Assembly: GCA_964526635.1 (NCBI GenBank)
Contig: CAZGLR010000056.1
Span: 1-21,554, forward strand
DNA length: 21,554 bases
Origin: CAZGLR01 sp964526635
GTDB taxonomy: Bacteria; Zixibacteria; MSB-5A5; GN15; JAAZOE01
Reading direction: 5' to 3'
Shown here: one piece after another, positions 6,806 through 15,108 of the stretch
Layout: each line of letters opens with the position of its first letter
Position numbering within the stretch: the first letter of the stretch is position 1
Position numbers and translations under genes: made by a program
The notes under the pieces: generated by a model
What the model saw: the letters and a program-made list of their open reading frames with translations, nothing else
The model's database searches: none
What the model was told of the DNA's origin: nothing

Positions 6806-8923
6806 ATGAAACTCAGATTGAATCTTATACAGAAGCTGATGCTGATGCTGGCTGCTGTCCTGGTAGTATCGATTACCGGGGTGGTTATGATCAGTACCAT
6901 CAAGTCGAACCAGTATCTGACTGATTCCGGTAAAAGCGATCTGGCCCATATGGCTGTCATGGCTCAGGTAAGCTGCCAGGTGACTGCCGAAGAGATACAG
7001 AAAAAAGTCAAAAGCGATCTCATGGCCGCCGATGCCGAGTTTGAACTCTGGACCAGAGGCTCGGTAACGGTTGAAGGCGGACAAATGATTGCCGATCCGA
7101 TGGGTCAGCGGATTGTCGTCAACGACAACACCGATTTCGTTGACATGATCAAGAGCAAAACCGGTTCATTGTGTACGATATTTCTCAATGACAACGCCCA
7201 GTCCCGACGAATCGCCACGAACGTGCTCAACGATCAGGGCCGTCGCGCGGTCGGAACCTACGTCTCACAGCCGGTCTACGACGCTGTCGTCAATCGTGGC
7301 CAGACCTTTGTCGGACGGGCCTGGGTGGTCAACGACTGGTATGTTACTGCCTACAAACCGATTCATGATGAGTACAATAACATCGTCGGCATCCTCTTTG
7401 TGGGGGTCAAGGAACAATCACCTCATCTTAGCGAAGCCCTGCTGGCCCAGAAAGTCGGAAAAACCGGCTATATTTATACGATGAATAAGGATGGTGTCCT
7501 TCAAGTGCATCCAAATTCTACAGGCAAAGATATCAGCGCCAATGCTTTTGCCAAAGAAATGATGAGTGTGGCCCCGAATCTGGCCAATGGTGAAGTCGCT
7601 TTCGTTACCTATGAATGGGAACGGAATGGCAAAATGGCCGAAAAGATCACTGCCTATACCTATGTTCCCGAATGGGAATGGATTATCGGGGTCGGCAGTT
7701 ATCTCGATGAGTTCACCTCTCCAGCCAACAATATCCGCAATGCTATCATCTTTTTGGGGATCGGGCTTCTGGCAGTTTCGATGGTAATAGGCTTCTTCAT
7801 CGGCCGCTCCATCGTTAAGCCGATTGTCAATATTTGTGATGTCGCCGAGGCGGTAGCCCTGGGCGATATTACTAAGGAAATCACCTACCGCGGCCGCGAT
7901 GAGGTCGGTGTTTTGGCCGATTCATTCCGGGGGATGATGGATTATCTGAAGGAAAATGCCGAAGCGGCCGAACGGATCGCCGAAAACGACCTGACTGTTA
8001 AAGTCAACCCGCGCTCGGCGAACGATACCCTTGGTAATGCTTTCCACAAGATGATCACTAACCTGACCGCCATGATCCGCGACCTTCGTGATAATACCCG
8101 TTCGCTGGTCTCGGCGGCGACCGAGATTTCCTCGGCCTCTGAACAGATGGCTGCCGGCGCACAGAACCAAAGCGATCAGGCCAGCCAGGTATCCACGGCG
8201 GTCGAGGAAATGACCGTCACGATCGTAGAATCATCGAAAAACGCCAACGAAGCCAAGGATATGGCCGAACATGCCTCCGAGACATCGCAGAAGGGTCGGG
8301 GCGTGGTGGATGAAACTATCTCCGGGCTGGAGAGGATCGCGCAATCATCGCGCGAATCCGGCGACATCGTCAACGAACTGGCCGCAGCCTCGGATCGCAT
8401 TGGCCAGATTATCGGTGTTATCGATGATATCGCCGATCAGACCAACCTGCTGGCGCTCAATGCCGCCATCGAGGCCGCCCGTGCCGGTGAGCAGGGCCGT
8501 GGGTTTGCCGTCGTGGCCGATGAGGTCCGTAAACTGGCTGAACGGACCGGCACCGCCACCGGCGAAATCACCGAAATGATCAAAGGTATTCAAAACGATT
8601 CCGGGCGAGCTGTTTCCTCGATGGAAGAAGCCGGAAATCTGGTTGAAAACGGTAAGTCACTGGCCGATCAGGCCGGAATCAATCTGCATGAGATCAGCGA
8701 TCTGTCGCAGCGGGTGAAGGATATGATTATCCAGATCGCGACCGCCTCCGATGAGCAGTCGGCTGCCGCTGAACAGATTTCAAAGAATATCGAGCATATC
8801 TCCTCGGTGACCAAGGAAACCGCCACCGGTGCCCAACAGTCAGCCGCCGCCGCCGAAGAGTTGAACCGCCAGGCCGAACGGATGCAGCAGATGATATCCA
8901 AATTCGTCGTTACCGATGAATAG
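6806..8923 (+). CDS. Methyl-accepting chemotaxis protein with Cache-type sensor
   Basis: This is a 705-residue transmembrane chemoreceptor. A first membrane helix (about 9-31) is followed by an extracytoplasmic sensor of about 280 residues, which looks like a Cache_3-Cache_2 arrangement: DFVDMIKSKTG...TIFLND (110-129), WYVTAYKPIHDEYNNIVGIL (178-197), then a membrane-proximal Cache unit with GYIYTMNKDGVLQVHP (221-236) and WEWIIGVGSYL. The second helix is near 312-333. A HAMP domain (about 335-385) and a second HAMP-like stretch (about 385-435) lead into the long coiled-coil signalling domain with the DQTNLLALNAAIEAARAGEQ hairpin tip near 540-565, which binds CheA and CheW. No C-terminal CheR-docking pentapeptide is present (it ends KFVVTDE). 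A GGAGGAGG ribosome-binding site sits 5 bases before the ATG. The ligand is unknown; small organic acids are a common class for Cache receptors. Confidence 0.92.
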   Translation: MKLRLNLIQKLMLMLAAVLVVSITGVVMISTIKSNQYLTDSGKSDLAHMAVMAQVSCQVTAEEIQKKVKSDLMAADAEFELWTRGSVTVEGGQMIADPMGQRIVVNDNTDFVDMIKSKTGSLCTIFLNDNAQSRRIATNVLNDQGRRAVGTYVSQPVYDAVVNRGQTFVGRAWVVNDWYVTAYKPIHDEYNNIVGILFVGVKEQSPHLSEALLAQKVGKTGYIYTMNKDGVLQVHPNSTGKDISANAFAKEMMSVAPNLANGEVAFVTYEWERNGKMAEKITAYTYVPEWEWIIGVGSYLDEFTSPANNIRNAIIFLGIGLLAVSMVIGFFIGRSIVKPIVNICDVAEAVALGDITKEITYRGRDEVGVLADSFRGMMDYLKENAEAAERIAENDLTVKVNPRSANDTLGNAFHKMITNLTAMIRDLRDNTRSLVSAATEISSASEQMAAGAQNQSDQASQVSTAVEEMTVTIVESSKNANEAKDMAEHASETSQKGRGVVDETISGLERIAQSSRESGDIVNELAAASDRIGQIIGVIDDIADQTNLLALNAAIEAARAGEQGRGFAVVADEVRKLAERTGTATGEITEMIKGIQNDSGRAVSSMEEAGNLVENGKSLADQAGINLHEISDLSQRVKDMIIQIATASDEQSAAAEQISKNIEHISSVTKETATGAQQSAAAAEELNRQAERMQQMISKFVVTDE

Positions 8924-8950
8924 TATCAACATGATCTATCCGTAGCATGT

Positions 8951-8987
8951 GAGCCGGCTGCGCCTTCGCGACCGGCTCCTTTTTTTT
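8951..8987 (+). terminator. Rho-independent terminator after the Cache chemoreceptor
   Basis: GAGCCGG (8951-8957) pairs perfectly with CCGGCTC (8972-8978), with a further inner GCG/CGC stem around CCTT, and is followed directly by C and eight T (8980-8987). It lies 28 bases after the receptor stop codon and should isolate it from the PAS-LuxR gene. Confidence 0.85.
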
Positions 8988-9071
8988 GATTTGGGCTATT
9001 CAGTAATTATTCCTAAAACAAAAATACAAAATCGTGATAATCATATTTGCCTTTTTGTCGATATACTAAGC

Positions 9072-9126
9072 ATCACGGCAAGGGGGCTGTGATCTTGAAA
9101 AATTCGGGGCTGGCAGCTTACGCTGC
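9072..9126 (+). promoter_or_regulatory. Two-hairpin leader upstream of the PAS-LuxR gene
   Basis: ATCACGGC (9072-9079) pairs with GCTGTGAT (9086-9093) as an 8-bp stem with one G-U pair, and GCAGC (9113-9117) pairs with GCTGC (9122-9126) over a TTAC loop. A TATACT hexamer at 9062-9067 could be a -10 element placing the transcript start beside the first stem, but no good -35 lies at 16-18 bases. It does not match a riboswitch class that I recognise. It may be a structured 5' leader or an operator region. Confidence 0.3.
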
Positions 9127-9149
9127 ACTCACACGGGGGATTTCTGCTC

Positions 9150-10151
9150 ATGTCAAAAGGGGATATAGGTGCAACTTTGCGCCTTCATGATTGTCGTATT
9201 CTGCACGATACTGCAAAGATTCACGCCAGGCTGGATGCAAAAAGCAGTCAGGTCGTAACACTATCTGACTCCGGCGATATTGGGAACTATGCCGTCGGCA
9301 ACCGGGAAAACCGCCTGGTCAATCTCATCGGGCATTTGAATGAAATTTTCTGGATTTCCGATGATACGTTCAGTGAAATATATCTCATGTCGCCATCATG
9401 TAAAAAGATCCTGGGCATTCGTGCTGAGGCCTTGGCCGCAGACACCGGCCTGTTTTTGCGGATGGTTCATCCGGACGATCAACTTCGGGTGAAAGAGATT
9501 TTCAAAGCAGTAACCGCCCGGAAAAAGCAACTTCATCTGGAATACCAAATGTTCAGGCGCGATGGTGACGTACGACTATTGTCGCATACGGTAATTCCTG
9601 ACTTCGATACCGAGACAAAACAGGATATCCTCATTCATGTCGCGGAAGATATTACCGAACGTCGGGTTGTCGAAGAGCAACTGGAGTCGGCATTGCTGCA
9701 ACTGGAAAGCGAAAAGGCGGCTCTGGAGCGCAAAAATACGGCCCTGGGTGAAATTTTCGAACAGATCGAGCGCGAAAAGTCAACCATTGCCCGCCGGGTT
9801 CAAACCAATATCGATCGAGTCGTGATGCCGCTTCTCGATCTTGTATCCGAAAAGCTCTCCGACGATCAGCGGCAGCCATTGTCCCTTATCAAGAGCTGCC
9901 TGCACAATGCTGTCTCACCATTTGTCAGTGAACTCGAAACGCGCTTTACCCGCCTGACACCACGGGAAATCGAAGTCTGTAATTTAGTAAAAAATGGTCT
10001 GAGCTCAAAAGCCATCGCCCGGACTCTGCATGTTTCACCCGAAACTGTCAACAAGCAGCGTAAGCAAATTCGCCGAAAATTGGGTATCACCAACACCAAA
10101 ACCAACTTGATAACGTACTTGAAGTCGTTGGACCTCAATATATCAGGATAA
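9150..10151 (+). CDS. PAS domain LuxR-type transcriptional regulator
   Basis: The 333-residue protein has a PAS sensor fold at about 55-170 (IFWISDDTFSEIYLMSPSCKKILG...MVHPDD...EYQMFRRDGDVR...HVAEDITERR) and a charged coiled coil at about 172-215. A helical linker follows, then a GerE/LuxR helix-turn-helix at about 268-326 (LTPREIEVCNLVKNGLSSKAIARTLHVSPETVNKQRKQIRRKLG). No receiver domain or transmembrane helix is seen, so it is a one-component cytoplasmic regulator sensing a small ligand, redox state or a protein partner through PAS; no cofactor ligand can be identified. This architecture is common in Desulfobacterota-like bacteria. The ATG at 9150 follows a GGGGGA stretch about 9 bases upstream; residues 1-50 are poorly conserved in appearance, so a later start is possible. 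Its position between two chemoreceptors suggests, without proof, that it controls one of them. Confidence 0.85.
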   Translation: MSKGDIGATLRLHDCRILHDTAKIHARLDAKSSQVVTLSDSGDIGNYAVGNRENRLVNLIGHLNEIFWISDDTFSEIYLMSPSCKKILGIRAEALAADTGLFLRMVHPDDQLRVKEIFKAVTARKKQLHLEYQMFRRDGDVRLLSHTVIPDFDTETKQDILIHVAEDITERRVVEEQLESALLQLESEKAALERKNTALGEIFEQIEREKSTIARRVQTNIDRVVMPLLDLVSEKLSDDQRQPLSLIKSCLHNAVSPFVSELETRFTRLTPREIEVCNLVKNGLSSKAIARTLHVSPETVNKQRKQIRRKLGITNTKTNLITYLKSLDLNISG

Positions 10152-10300
10152 ATTTGATCCTAATTTTATGGTGATAATACATACCCATTATCGGGCCAAT
10201 AGAATCCCCTCGCGTAATTTTGTAAATAATCGATAAAGATATCAATTACGGGATTTTGTCTGACTCAAGAGCGTTCTTATACAAAAAGGCGGGACAGCAT

Positions 10301-12403
10301 ATGAACTGGAAGAACTTCAGAATTGGGATGAAACTGGCAGTAGGATTCGGCGCCATCCTGCTCATCTTTGTCATTGCCGGGATTTTTAACTATCAAAGTT
10401 TCACCGGCGTCCAGTCGCGCATTGTCGATTCACAGGCGGCCAATGACAGCAAGGCCTTCATGATCGAAAAAGAAGTCGATCACCTTAACTGGGCTGCCGG
10501 CTTGAGCGATCTTTTTCTTGATGCTAATATTTCCAAAGTAACTGTGGAGAAAGACCCGACTCAATGCGGGCTGGGGAAATGGCTCAACAGCCCCGAAACC
10601 AAAGCACTGGCCGCCAAAGATCCGGAACTGGCCCGGCTTTTGAGTGAAATTGAAGAACCGCACCGGCATCTTCATGAGACCGCCAAGCAGATCGATGACG
10701 TCTATGTTGATTTTGATATGTCGTTGAAATCACTCCTGGAAGAACGCTGGATTGACCATTTAACCTGGGTTAAAAATCTGGCCAATTCCATTATGACGCG
10801 ATCGCTTTTCGATGGCAGCATTGATCCGCGTAACTGCGCGTTCGGGAAATGGTATTATGCTTATGACGCCACTAATCCGGAATTCGAGCGGCTTTTACAT
10901 GAATGGGAAGCACCGCACAATGAACTCCATGAATCGGCTGGACGTATACTCGAAGCCCAGCGGGCCGGTGACTGGAGCCGCGCCCAGCAGATATATGAAA
11001 ACAGCACTCTCCCGGCTTTGAATACCCTGACTGAAAAATACCACAACACGATTCACTGGATCAAGGACATGGCCGGTCATCAGGATGAAGCACTGGCGAT
11101 ATTCCACAACGAAACCGAGAAACATCTGGAAGATACCAAAGGAAAGGTCATTGAAATTGTGGATCATTTCGCGAATACCGCCGAATCATCCAATACGGTC
11201 ATGTCAGCATCGATTAAAAGCACCATTCGCTGGATGATCATCCTGACAGTGATCGGGCTGGTGATCGGGACCGTGGCGGCCTTCATGATCACGCGTGGCA
11301 TCGTGAAACCGCTGACCGGCATAGTGGATATTACCCGGCAGATGACCGGCGATTTCCATGATTTCGCCCAGGTGGTGGAAGCGATTGCCCATAACGATCT
11401 GACCAGAGAGATGAAAGAATCTTCGATTCAGATGACCAGTATCATAAATTCCGAGGATGAAATCGGCATGGTCGCCAAATCGGTTGAGGAAACACTGGCT
11501 GCCAAAGAGCAGCTCCATGCCGCCATGGTGACCATGAAGTCCAATCTGACCGGCATGGTCTCTGAGATGAAACAAAACGCCGATCAACTGGCGTCTGCTG
11601 CCAATGAGATATCATCGTCGTCCGAGGAGATGGCGGCTGGTGTCCGCACGCAGACTGATCAGGCCGCTCAGGTATCCACGGCGGTCGAGGAAATGACCGC
11701 CACGATCGTCGAATCATCGAAAAACGCCAATGAAGCCAAATCGTTGTCCGAGCAGGCTTCATCGACCGCCGGCAGTGGCCAGAATATTGTTGGCGAGACT
11801 ATATCCGGCATGGTTAAAATCGCCGATTCTGCTACCCAGGCGGGCAAGATTGTCAATGAACTGGCCGAGGCCTCGGACCGTATCGGCGAAATTATCAGTG
11901 TCATCGACGACATCGCCGATCAGACCAATTTGCTGGCGCTTAATGCCGCTATCGAGGCCGCCCGGGCCGGCGAGCAGGGCCGTGGGTTTGCTGTCGTGGC
12001 CGACGAAGTCCGCAAACTGGCTGAACGGACCGGTACCGCCACCGGCGAAATCACTGAAATGATCAAGGGTATCCAGGGCGATTCCAACCGTGCGGTCTCC
12101 TCGATGGAGGAAGCCGGCAATCTCGTCGAAGCGGGCAAGGGGTTGGCCGACCAAGCCGGCAACAGCCTGAATGAGATCAGTGATATGTCGCAGCGGGTGA
12201 TGGACATGATCACACAGATTGCGACTGCCGCCGATCAACAGTCGGCTGCCGCCGAACAGATTTCCAAAAACATCGAGCATATCTCCACAGTGACCAAGGA
12301 AACCGCCGCCGGCGCCGAACAATCGGCCGCCGCTGCCGAGCAACTGAGCCGTCAGGCGGAATCGATGCAGCAGATGGTGGCGCGCTTTAAAGTTAACGCA
12401 TGA
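10301..12403 (+). CDS. Methyl-accepting chemotaxis protein with tandem extracytoplasmic CZB-like domains
   Basis: A 700-residue chemoreceptor. After a membrane helix at about 11-29 the extracytoplasmic part carries two copies of the chemoreceptor zinc-binding (CZB) pattern. Copy 1 is DHLNW (His61), CGLGKW (Cys89) and EPHRHLHE (His121, His125). Copy 2 is DHLTW (His153), CAFGKW (Cys179) and APHNELHE (His206, His210). Each has the three-His one-Cys set that binds zinc in CZB proteins. A third partial HNTIHW lies near 248-253. The second helix is near 305-332, followed by HAMP and a signalling domain nearly identical to that of the receptor at 6806. The frame extends upstream to a TTG at 10256, but ATG 10301 is chosen because it directly precedes a normal N-terminal membrane segment and has a GGCGGGA stretch upstream. 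CZB zinc sites are known to respond to oxidants or metal; that role here is inferred. Confidence 0.9.
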   Translation: MNWKNFRIGMKLAVGFGAILLIFVIAGIFNYQSFTGVQSRIVDSQAANDSKAFMIEKEVDHLNWAAGLSDLFLDANISKVTVEKDPTQCGLGKWLNSPETKALAAKDPELARLLSEIEEPHRHLHETAKQIDDVYVDFDMSLKSLLEERWIDHLTWVKNLANSIMTRSLFDGSIDPRNCAFGKWYYAYDATNPEFERLLHEWEAPHNELHESAGRILEAQRAGDWSRAQQIYENSTLPALNTLTEKYHNTIHWIKDMAGHQDEALAIFHNETEKHLEDTKGKVIEIVDHFANTAESSNTVMSASIKSTIRWMIILTVIGLVIGTVAAFMITRGIVKPLTGIVDITRQMTGDFHDFAQVVEAIAHNDLTREMKESSIQMTSIINSEDEIGMVAKSVEETLAAKEQLHAAMVTMKSNLTGMVSEMKQNADQLASAANEISSSSEEMAAGVRTQTDQAAQVSTAVEEMTATIVESSKNANEAKSLSEQASSTAGSGQNIVGETISGMVKIADSATQAGKIVNELAEASDRIGEIISVIDDIADQTNLLALNAAIEAARAGEQGRGFAVVADEVRKLAERTGTATGEITEMIKGIQGDSNRAVSSMEEAGNLVEAGKGLADQAGNSLNEISDMSQRVMDMITQIATAADQQSAAAEQISKNIEHISTVTKETAAGAEQSAAAAEQLSRQAESMQQMVARFKVNA

Positions 12404-12430
12404 GCACGGCAGTCTGAGATGCGTATTTCC

Positions 12431-12459
12431 GGGGGAGACATTATTGTCTCCCCCTTTTT
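12431..12459 (+). terminator. Strong rho-independent terminator after the second chemoreceptor
   Basis: GGGGGAGACA and TGTCTCCCCC form a perfect 10-bp stem with a TTAT loop, followed immediately by five T and more T-rich sequence. It lies 27 bases after the receptor stop and separates the sensory block from the following PEP-synthase-like cassette. Confidence 0.95.
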
Positions 12460-12557
12460 CATGTCTTTTTAACTGTAGAATTATGTGTGAAGCCATTGCC
12501 CCGGACGGTCCCTCTGATTATGTTGTCACCAACACCGGATGGAGAAACATCGAGGCT

Positions 12558-15107
12558 ATGTCGGCAAAACGTCCAAACAATACAAGATCCACCGCCGAAT
12601 CGCAGGCAATTCTGGAGTCGATTCAGGACAGCTTTTCAACATTTGTCACCCTGCTCGATAATAACAACCGCGTCCTGGAAATTATGGGCGACATGGAAGA
12701 GAAGGCCCAGGGTGATTATCTCTTTGATATCAACTATATCCGGCAGAATCTGGATGAAATGAATGCCGAAATCAGCGTTATGCTGGAATGCATGGTGACA
12801 CTCGGCGGCGATTTCTACCTCAAACTGCGGGACCGTTTCGACGAAATCAATGCTGTCGTCAAGTCAGTCCTGCCGGGCAATCAGCCCATTATCGATGACA
12901 AGTTCACCCGGTCATTCGATGAACTCAATCGCAGCCGGGCCCTGAGTGCGGGCAGTAAAAACGCCCAGCTGGGCGAGATTAAAACCACCCTCGGCTTGCC
13001 CGTGCCCGAGGGGTTTGCGATCACCGCCAGCGCGTACAAGTACCTGATCGATGCCAATGATCTCCAGGCGCGTATTACTCGTCGCATCGACTCGATCAAT
13101 ATTAAAAGCTATGCTGAACTCGAGAAAGTCTCTACGGAAATCCGCCGAATGATTTCTCAGTGTACTGTCCCCGATGATCTCCAGAAGGAGATGATGGCCA
13201 GCTATGCCGAACTCAAAGCCCGTGCTGATACCGATAAATTCTCGATGCGGTCCAGCGCCATCGGCGAGGATACCCTGTTCAGTTTTGCCGGGCAGTATGC
13301 CTCATATCTGAATGTCACAGCCGATGAATTGATCAACCGCTACAAAGAAGTACTGGCCTCGAAATTCACGCCCAAGGCGATTTATTATTTCATGACCCAT
13401 TCGCTGTCGGAGGCCGAGCTGGCCATGAGCGTCGGCGTGGTGAGTATGATCAACGCGTCGGCCAGCGGAGTGATTTATACCTGCAATCCGATCAATCCCG
13501 ACGATGACTCAATCCACGTCAACTCGATCTATGGCTTGGGGAAATACCTGGTCAACGGCCGCCTGACGCCGGATACGTTTCGCGTTGATCGCAAAACCGG
13601 TGGCATTATCGAGGAAACGATCGCCGACAAACCGGTTAAGCTGGTGGTCAATGACAGCGGTGGAACGACCGAAGAACAGGTCCCGGATGACATGCGCAGG
13701 CAACCATCGATCACCCGCGAGCAGCTTGGGGAACTGGTCGAATACGCGGTGAAGCTCGATGAGCATTACCATGATCCGCAGGATATCGAATGGGCCGCCG
13801 ATCAGGACGGCCGCCTGTATTTACTGCAATCACGGCCCCTGCAGGTGATTCGCCCGACCGGAGAGACCGATGATGTCGACGTTTCGGGCTATACCGCGCT
13901 GGTCACTGGCGGGACGACCGTCTGCCCCGGCGCAGGTGCCGGACCGATTCATCATGTAACTTCGTACAAGGACGTTCGCGGGGTGCCCGATGGCGCTGTC
14001 CTGATCGCCCCGAATCCCTTTCCGGGACTGATCACCGTGATGGGCCGGATCAGCGCCCTGATCACCATCGTCGGCGGGCTGGCCAGCCACATGGCGACAA
14101 TTGCCCGCGAATACCATATTCCGACCCTGGTCGGTATCGGTCGCGATGATGTACTGCACGACGGTTTAGTTGTCACCGTCGATGCCACCGGCCGGACGAT
14201 TTACACCGGCGAAATGCCGGAGCTGGTCGAGGCCCGCCAGCCTGATCTTGAACATCTCGACACATCAGGCATTTACCGGGTGCTCGACCGGGTACTCGAC
14301 CTGGTCTCACCATTGCGGTTATTGCATCCCGCCGATGAAGATTTCAAACCGGAAAACTGCGTGACGTTCCATGATATCACACGTTATGCTCATCAAAAGG
14401 CGATGGAAGAGATGTTTCTCACCGCACAGCGGATGGATCAGCATGGCGCTATCGGCTTCGAACTCAAAACCGAAATTCCTCTGCAGATCCATGCCTTGCG
14501 CCTGGATACGTCCATTGCCGCATCAGACAAGCGCGAGGTGACCGTCGAGGAGTTGGAGAGCCCGCCGTTGCAGGCAATCTGGGATGGCATCCGGCAGGAG
14601 GGATGGCCCTCGCGACCGGCGGCATCGTTCCAGGGCAGCCGTATGGGAACGACTCTGGAAGAACAGGACCGGCGCCATTTTTCCGAAAGCAGTTTTGCTA
14701 TCCTGAGCAAAGAATACATGATCCTGTCACTCCGGATGGGGTACCATTTCACGACCGTAGAAGCGATGTGTACGCAGGAAACCAGCAAAAATTACATCCA
14801 GATGCAATACAAAGAGGGCGGGGCTTCGCTGGAACGGCGCATTCGCCGAATCAAGCTGCTCAAGGAAATCCTCGGACAGATCGGTTTTATTCAGCATCGT
14901 AAGGGTGATTTCCTGTCGTCAATAATCTCCTATCAGGATTATCATGTCATGCTCGAAAAACTCTATTTGTTGGGACGGCTGATAATGATGACCAAGCAGC
15001 TTGATATGGCCTTATCCAGCGATGCTGTCGCGGCCTGGTATACCAAAGACTTTGTGAAAAAACTCGGTCTGGAACTGTCTCGATCGAGTGTTGATGCGGG
15101 AGACTAA
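12558..15107 (+). CDS. PEP synthase-like ATP-grasp/phosphohistidine protein without PEP barrel
   Basis: An 849-residue protein of the pyruvate phosphate dikinase superfamily. Residues 1-115 are a helical N-terminal extension of unknown role. Residues about 120-430 are the ATP-grasp nucleotide-binding domain, with GSKNAQLGEI (132-141), VPEGFAITASAY (149-160), RSSAIGEDTLFSFAGQ (231-246) and IEWAADQDGRLYLLQSRP (410-427). Residues about 450-552 are the mobile phosphohistidine domain, with the motif GGLASHMATIARE, in which His511 is the expected phosphorylated residue. The usual C-terminal PEP/pyruvate TIM barrel is missing; instead there are about 290 residues rich in helix, including a GYHFTTVEAM motif seen in a PpsA-like subgroup. 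ATP-dependent phosphorylation of His511 is likely; the final acceptor is unknown. The start is uncertain: ATG 12558 is preferred, with 12483 the alternative; neither has an ideal ribosome-binding site. The response regulator begins 1 base after the stop. Confidence 0.82.
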   Translation: MSAKRPNNTRSTAESQAILESIQDSFSTFVTLLDNNNRVLEIMGDMEEKAQGDYLFDINYIRQNLDEMNAEISVMLECMVTLGGDFYLKLRDRFDEINAVVKSVLPGNQPIIDDKFTRSFDELNRSRALSAGSKNAQLGEIKTTLGLPVPEGFAITASAYKYLIDANDLQARITRRIDSINIKSYAELEKVSTEIRRMISQCTVPDDLQKEMMASYAELKARADTDKFSMRSSAIGEDTLFSFAGQYASYLNVTADELINRYKEVLASKFTPKAIYYFMTHSLSEAELAMSVGVVSMINASASGVIYTCNPINPDDDSIHVNSIYGLGKYLVNGRLTPDTFRVDRKTGGIIEETIADKPVKLVVNDSGGTTEEQVPDDMRRQPSITREQLGELVEYAVKLDEHYHDPQDIEWAADQDGRLYLLQSRPLQVIRPTGETDDVDVSGYTALVTGGTTVCPGAGAGPIHHVTSYKDVRGVPDGAVLIAPNPFPGLITVMGRISALITIVGGLASHMATIAREYHIPTLVGIGRDDVLHDGLVVTVDATGRTIYTGEMPELVEARQPDLEHLDTSGIYRVLDRVLDLVSPLRLLHPADEDFKPENCVTFHDITRYAHQKAMEEMFLTAQRMDQHGAIGFELKTEIPLQIHALRLDTSIAASDKREVTVEELESPPLQAIWDGIRQEGWPSRPAASFQGSRMGTTLEEQDRRHFSESSFAILSKEYMILSLRMGYHFTTVEAMCTQETSKNYIQMQYKEGGASLERRIRRIKLLKEILGQIGFIQHRKGDFLSSIISYQDYHVMLEKLYLLGRLIMMTKQLDMALSSDAVAAWYTKDFVKKLGLELSRSSVDAGD

Positions 15108-15108
15108 T

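Noticed and set aside
10154..10250. Promoter or terminator between the PAS-LuxR gene and the second chemoreceptor
   Set aside because: GATAAT at 10173-10178 lacks a -35 at the right distance; the small GATAAT/ATTATC and CGTAATT/AATTACG stems lack T-runs. Evidence is too weak for a call.
10256..10300. Upstream TTG start extending the second chemoreceptor
   Set aside because: It would add 15 polar residues before the membrane helix and has no ribosome-binding site; ATG 10301 fits better.
11759..12496. 245-residue open frame antisense to the second chemoreceptor
   Set aside because: It mirrors the GC-rich, repetitive codons of the signalling domain, crosses the perfect terminator and shows no family pattern.
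12444..12557. TTG start at 12444 for the PEP-synthase-like gene
   Set aside because: It lies inside the stem of the preceding terminator. ATG 12483 also lacks a ribosome-binding site and lies at or before the likely transcript start given a TAGAAT at 12476-12481.
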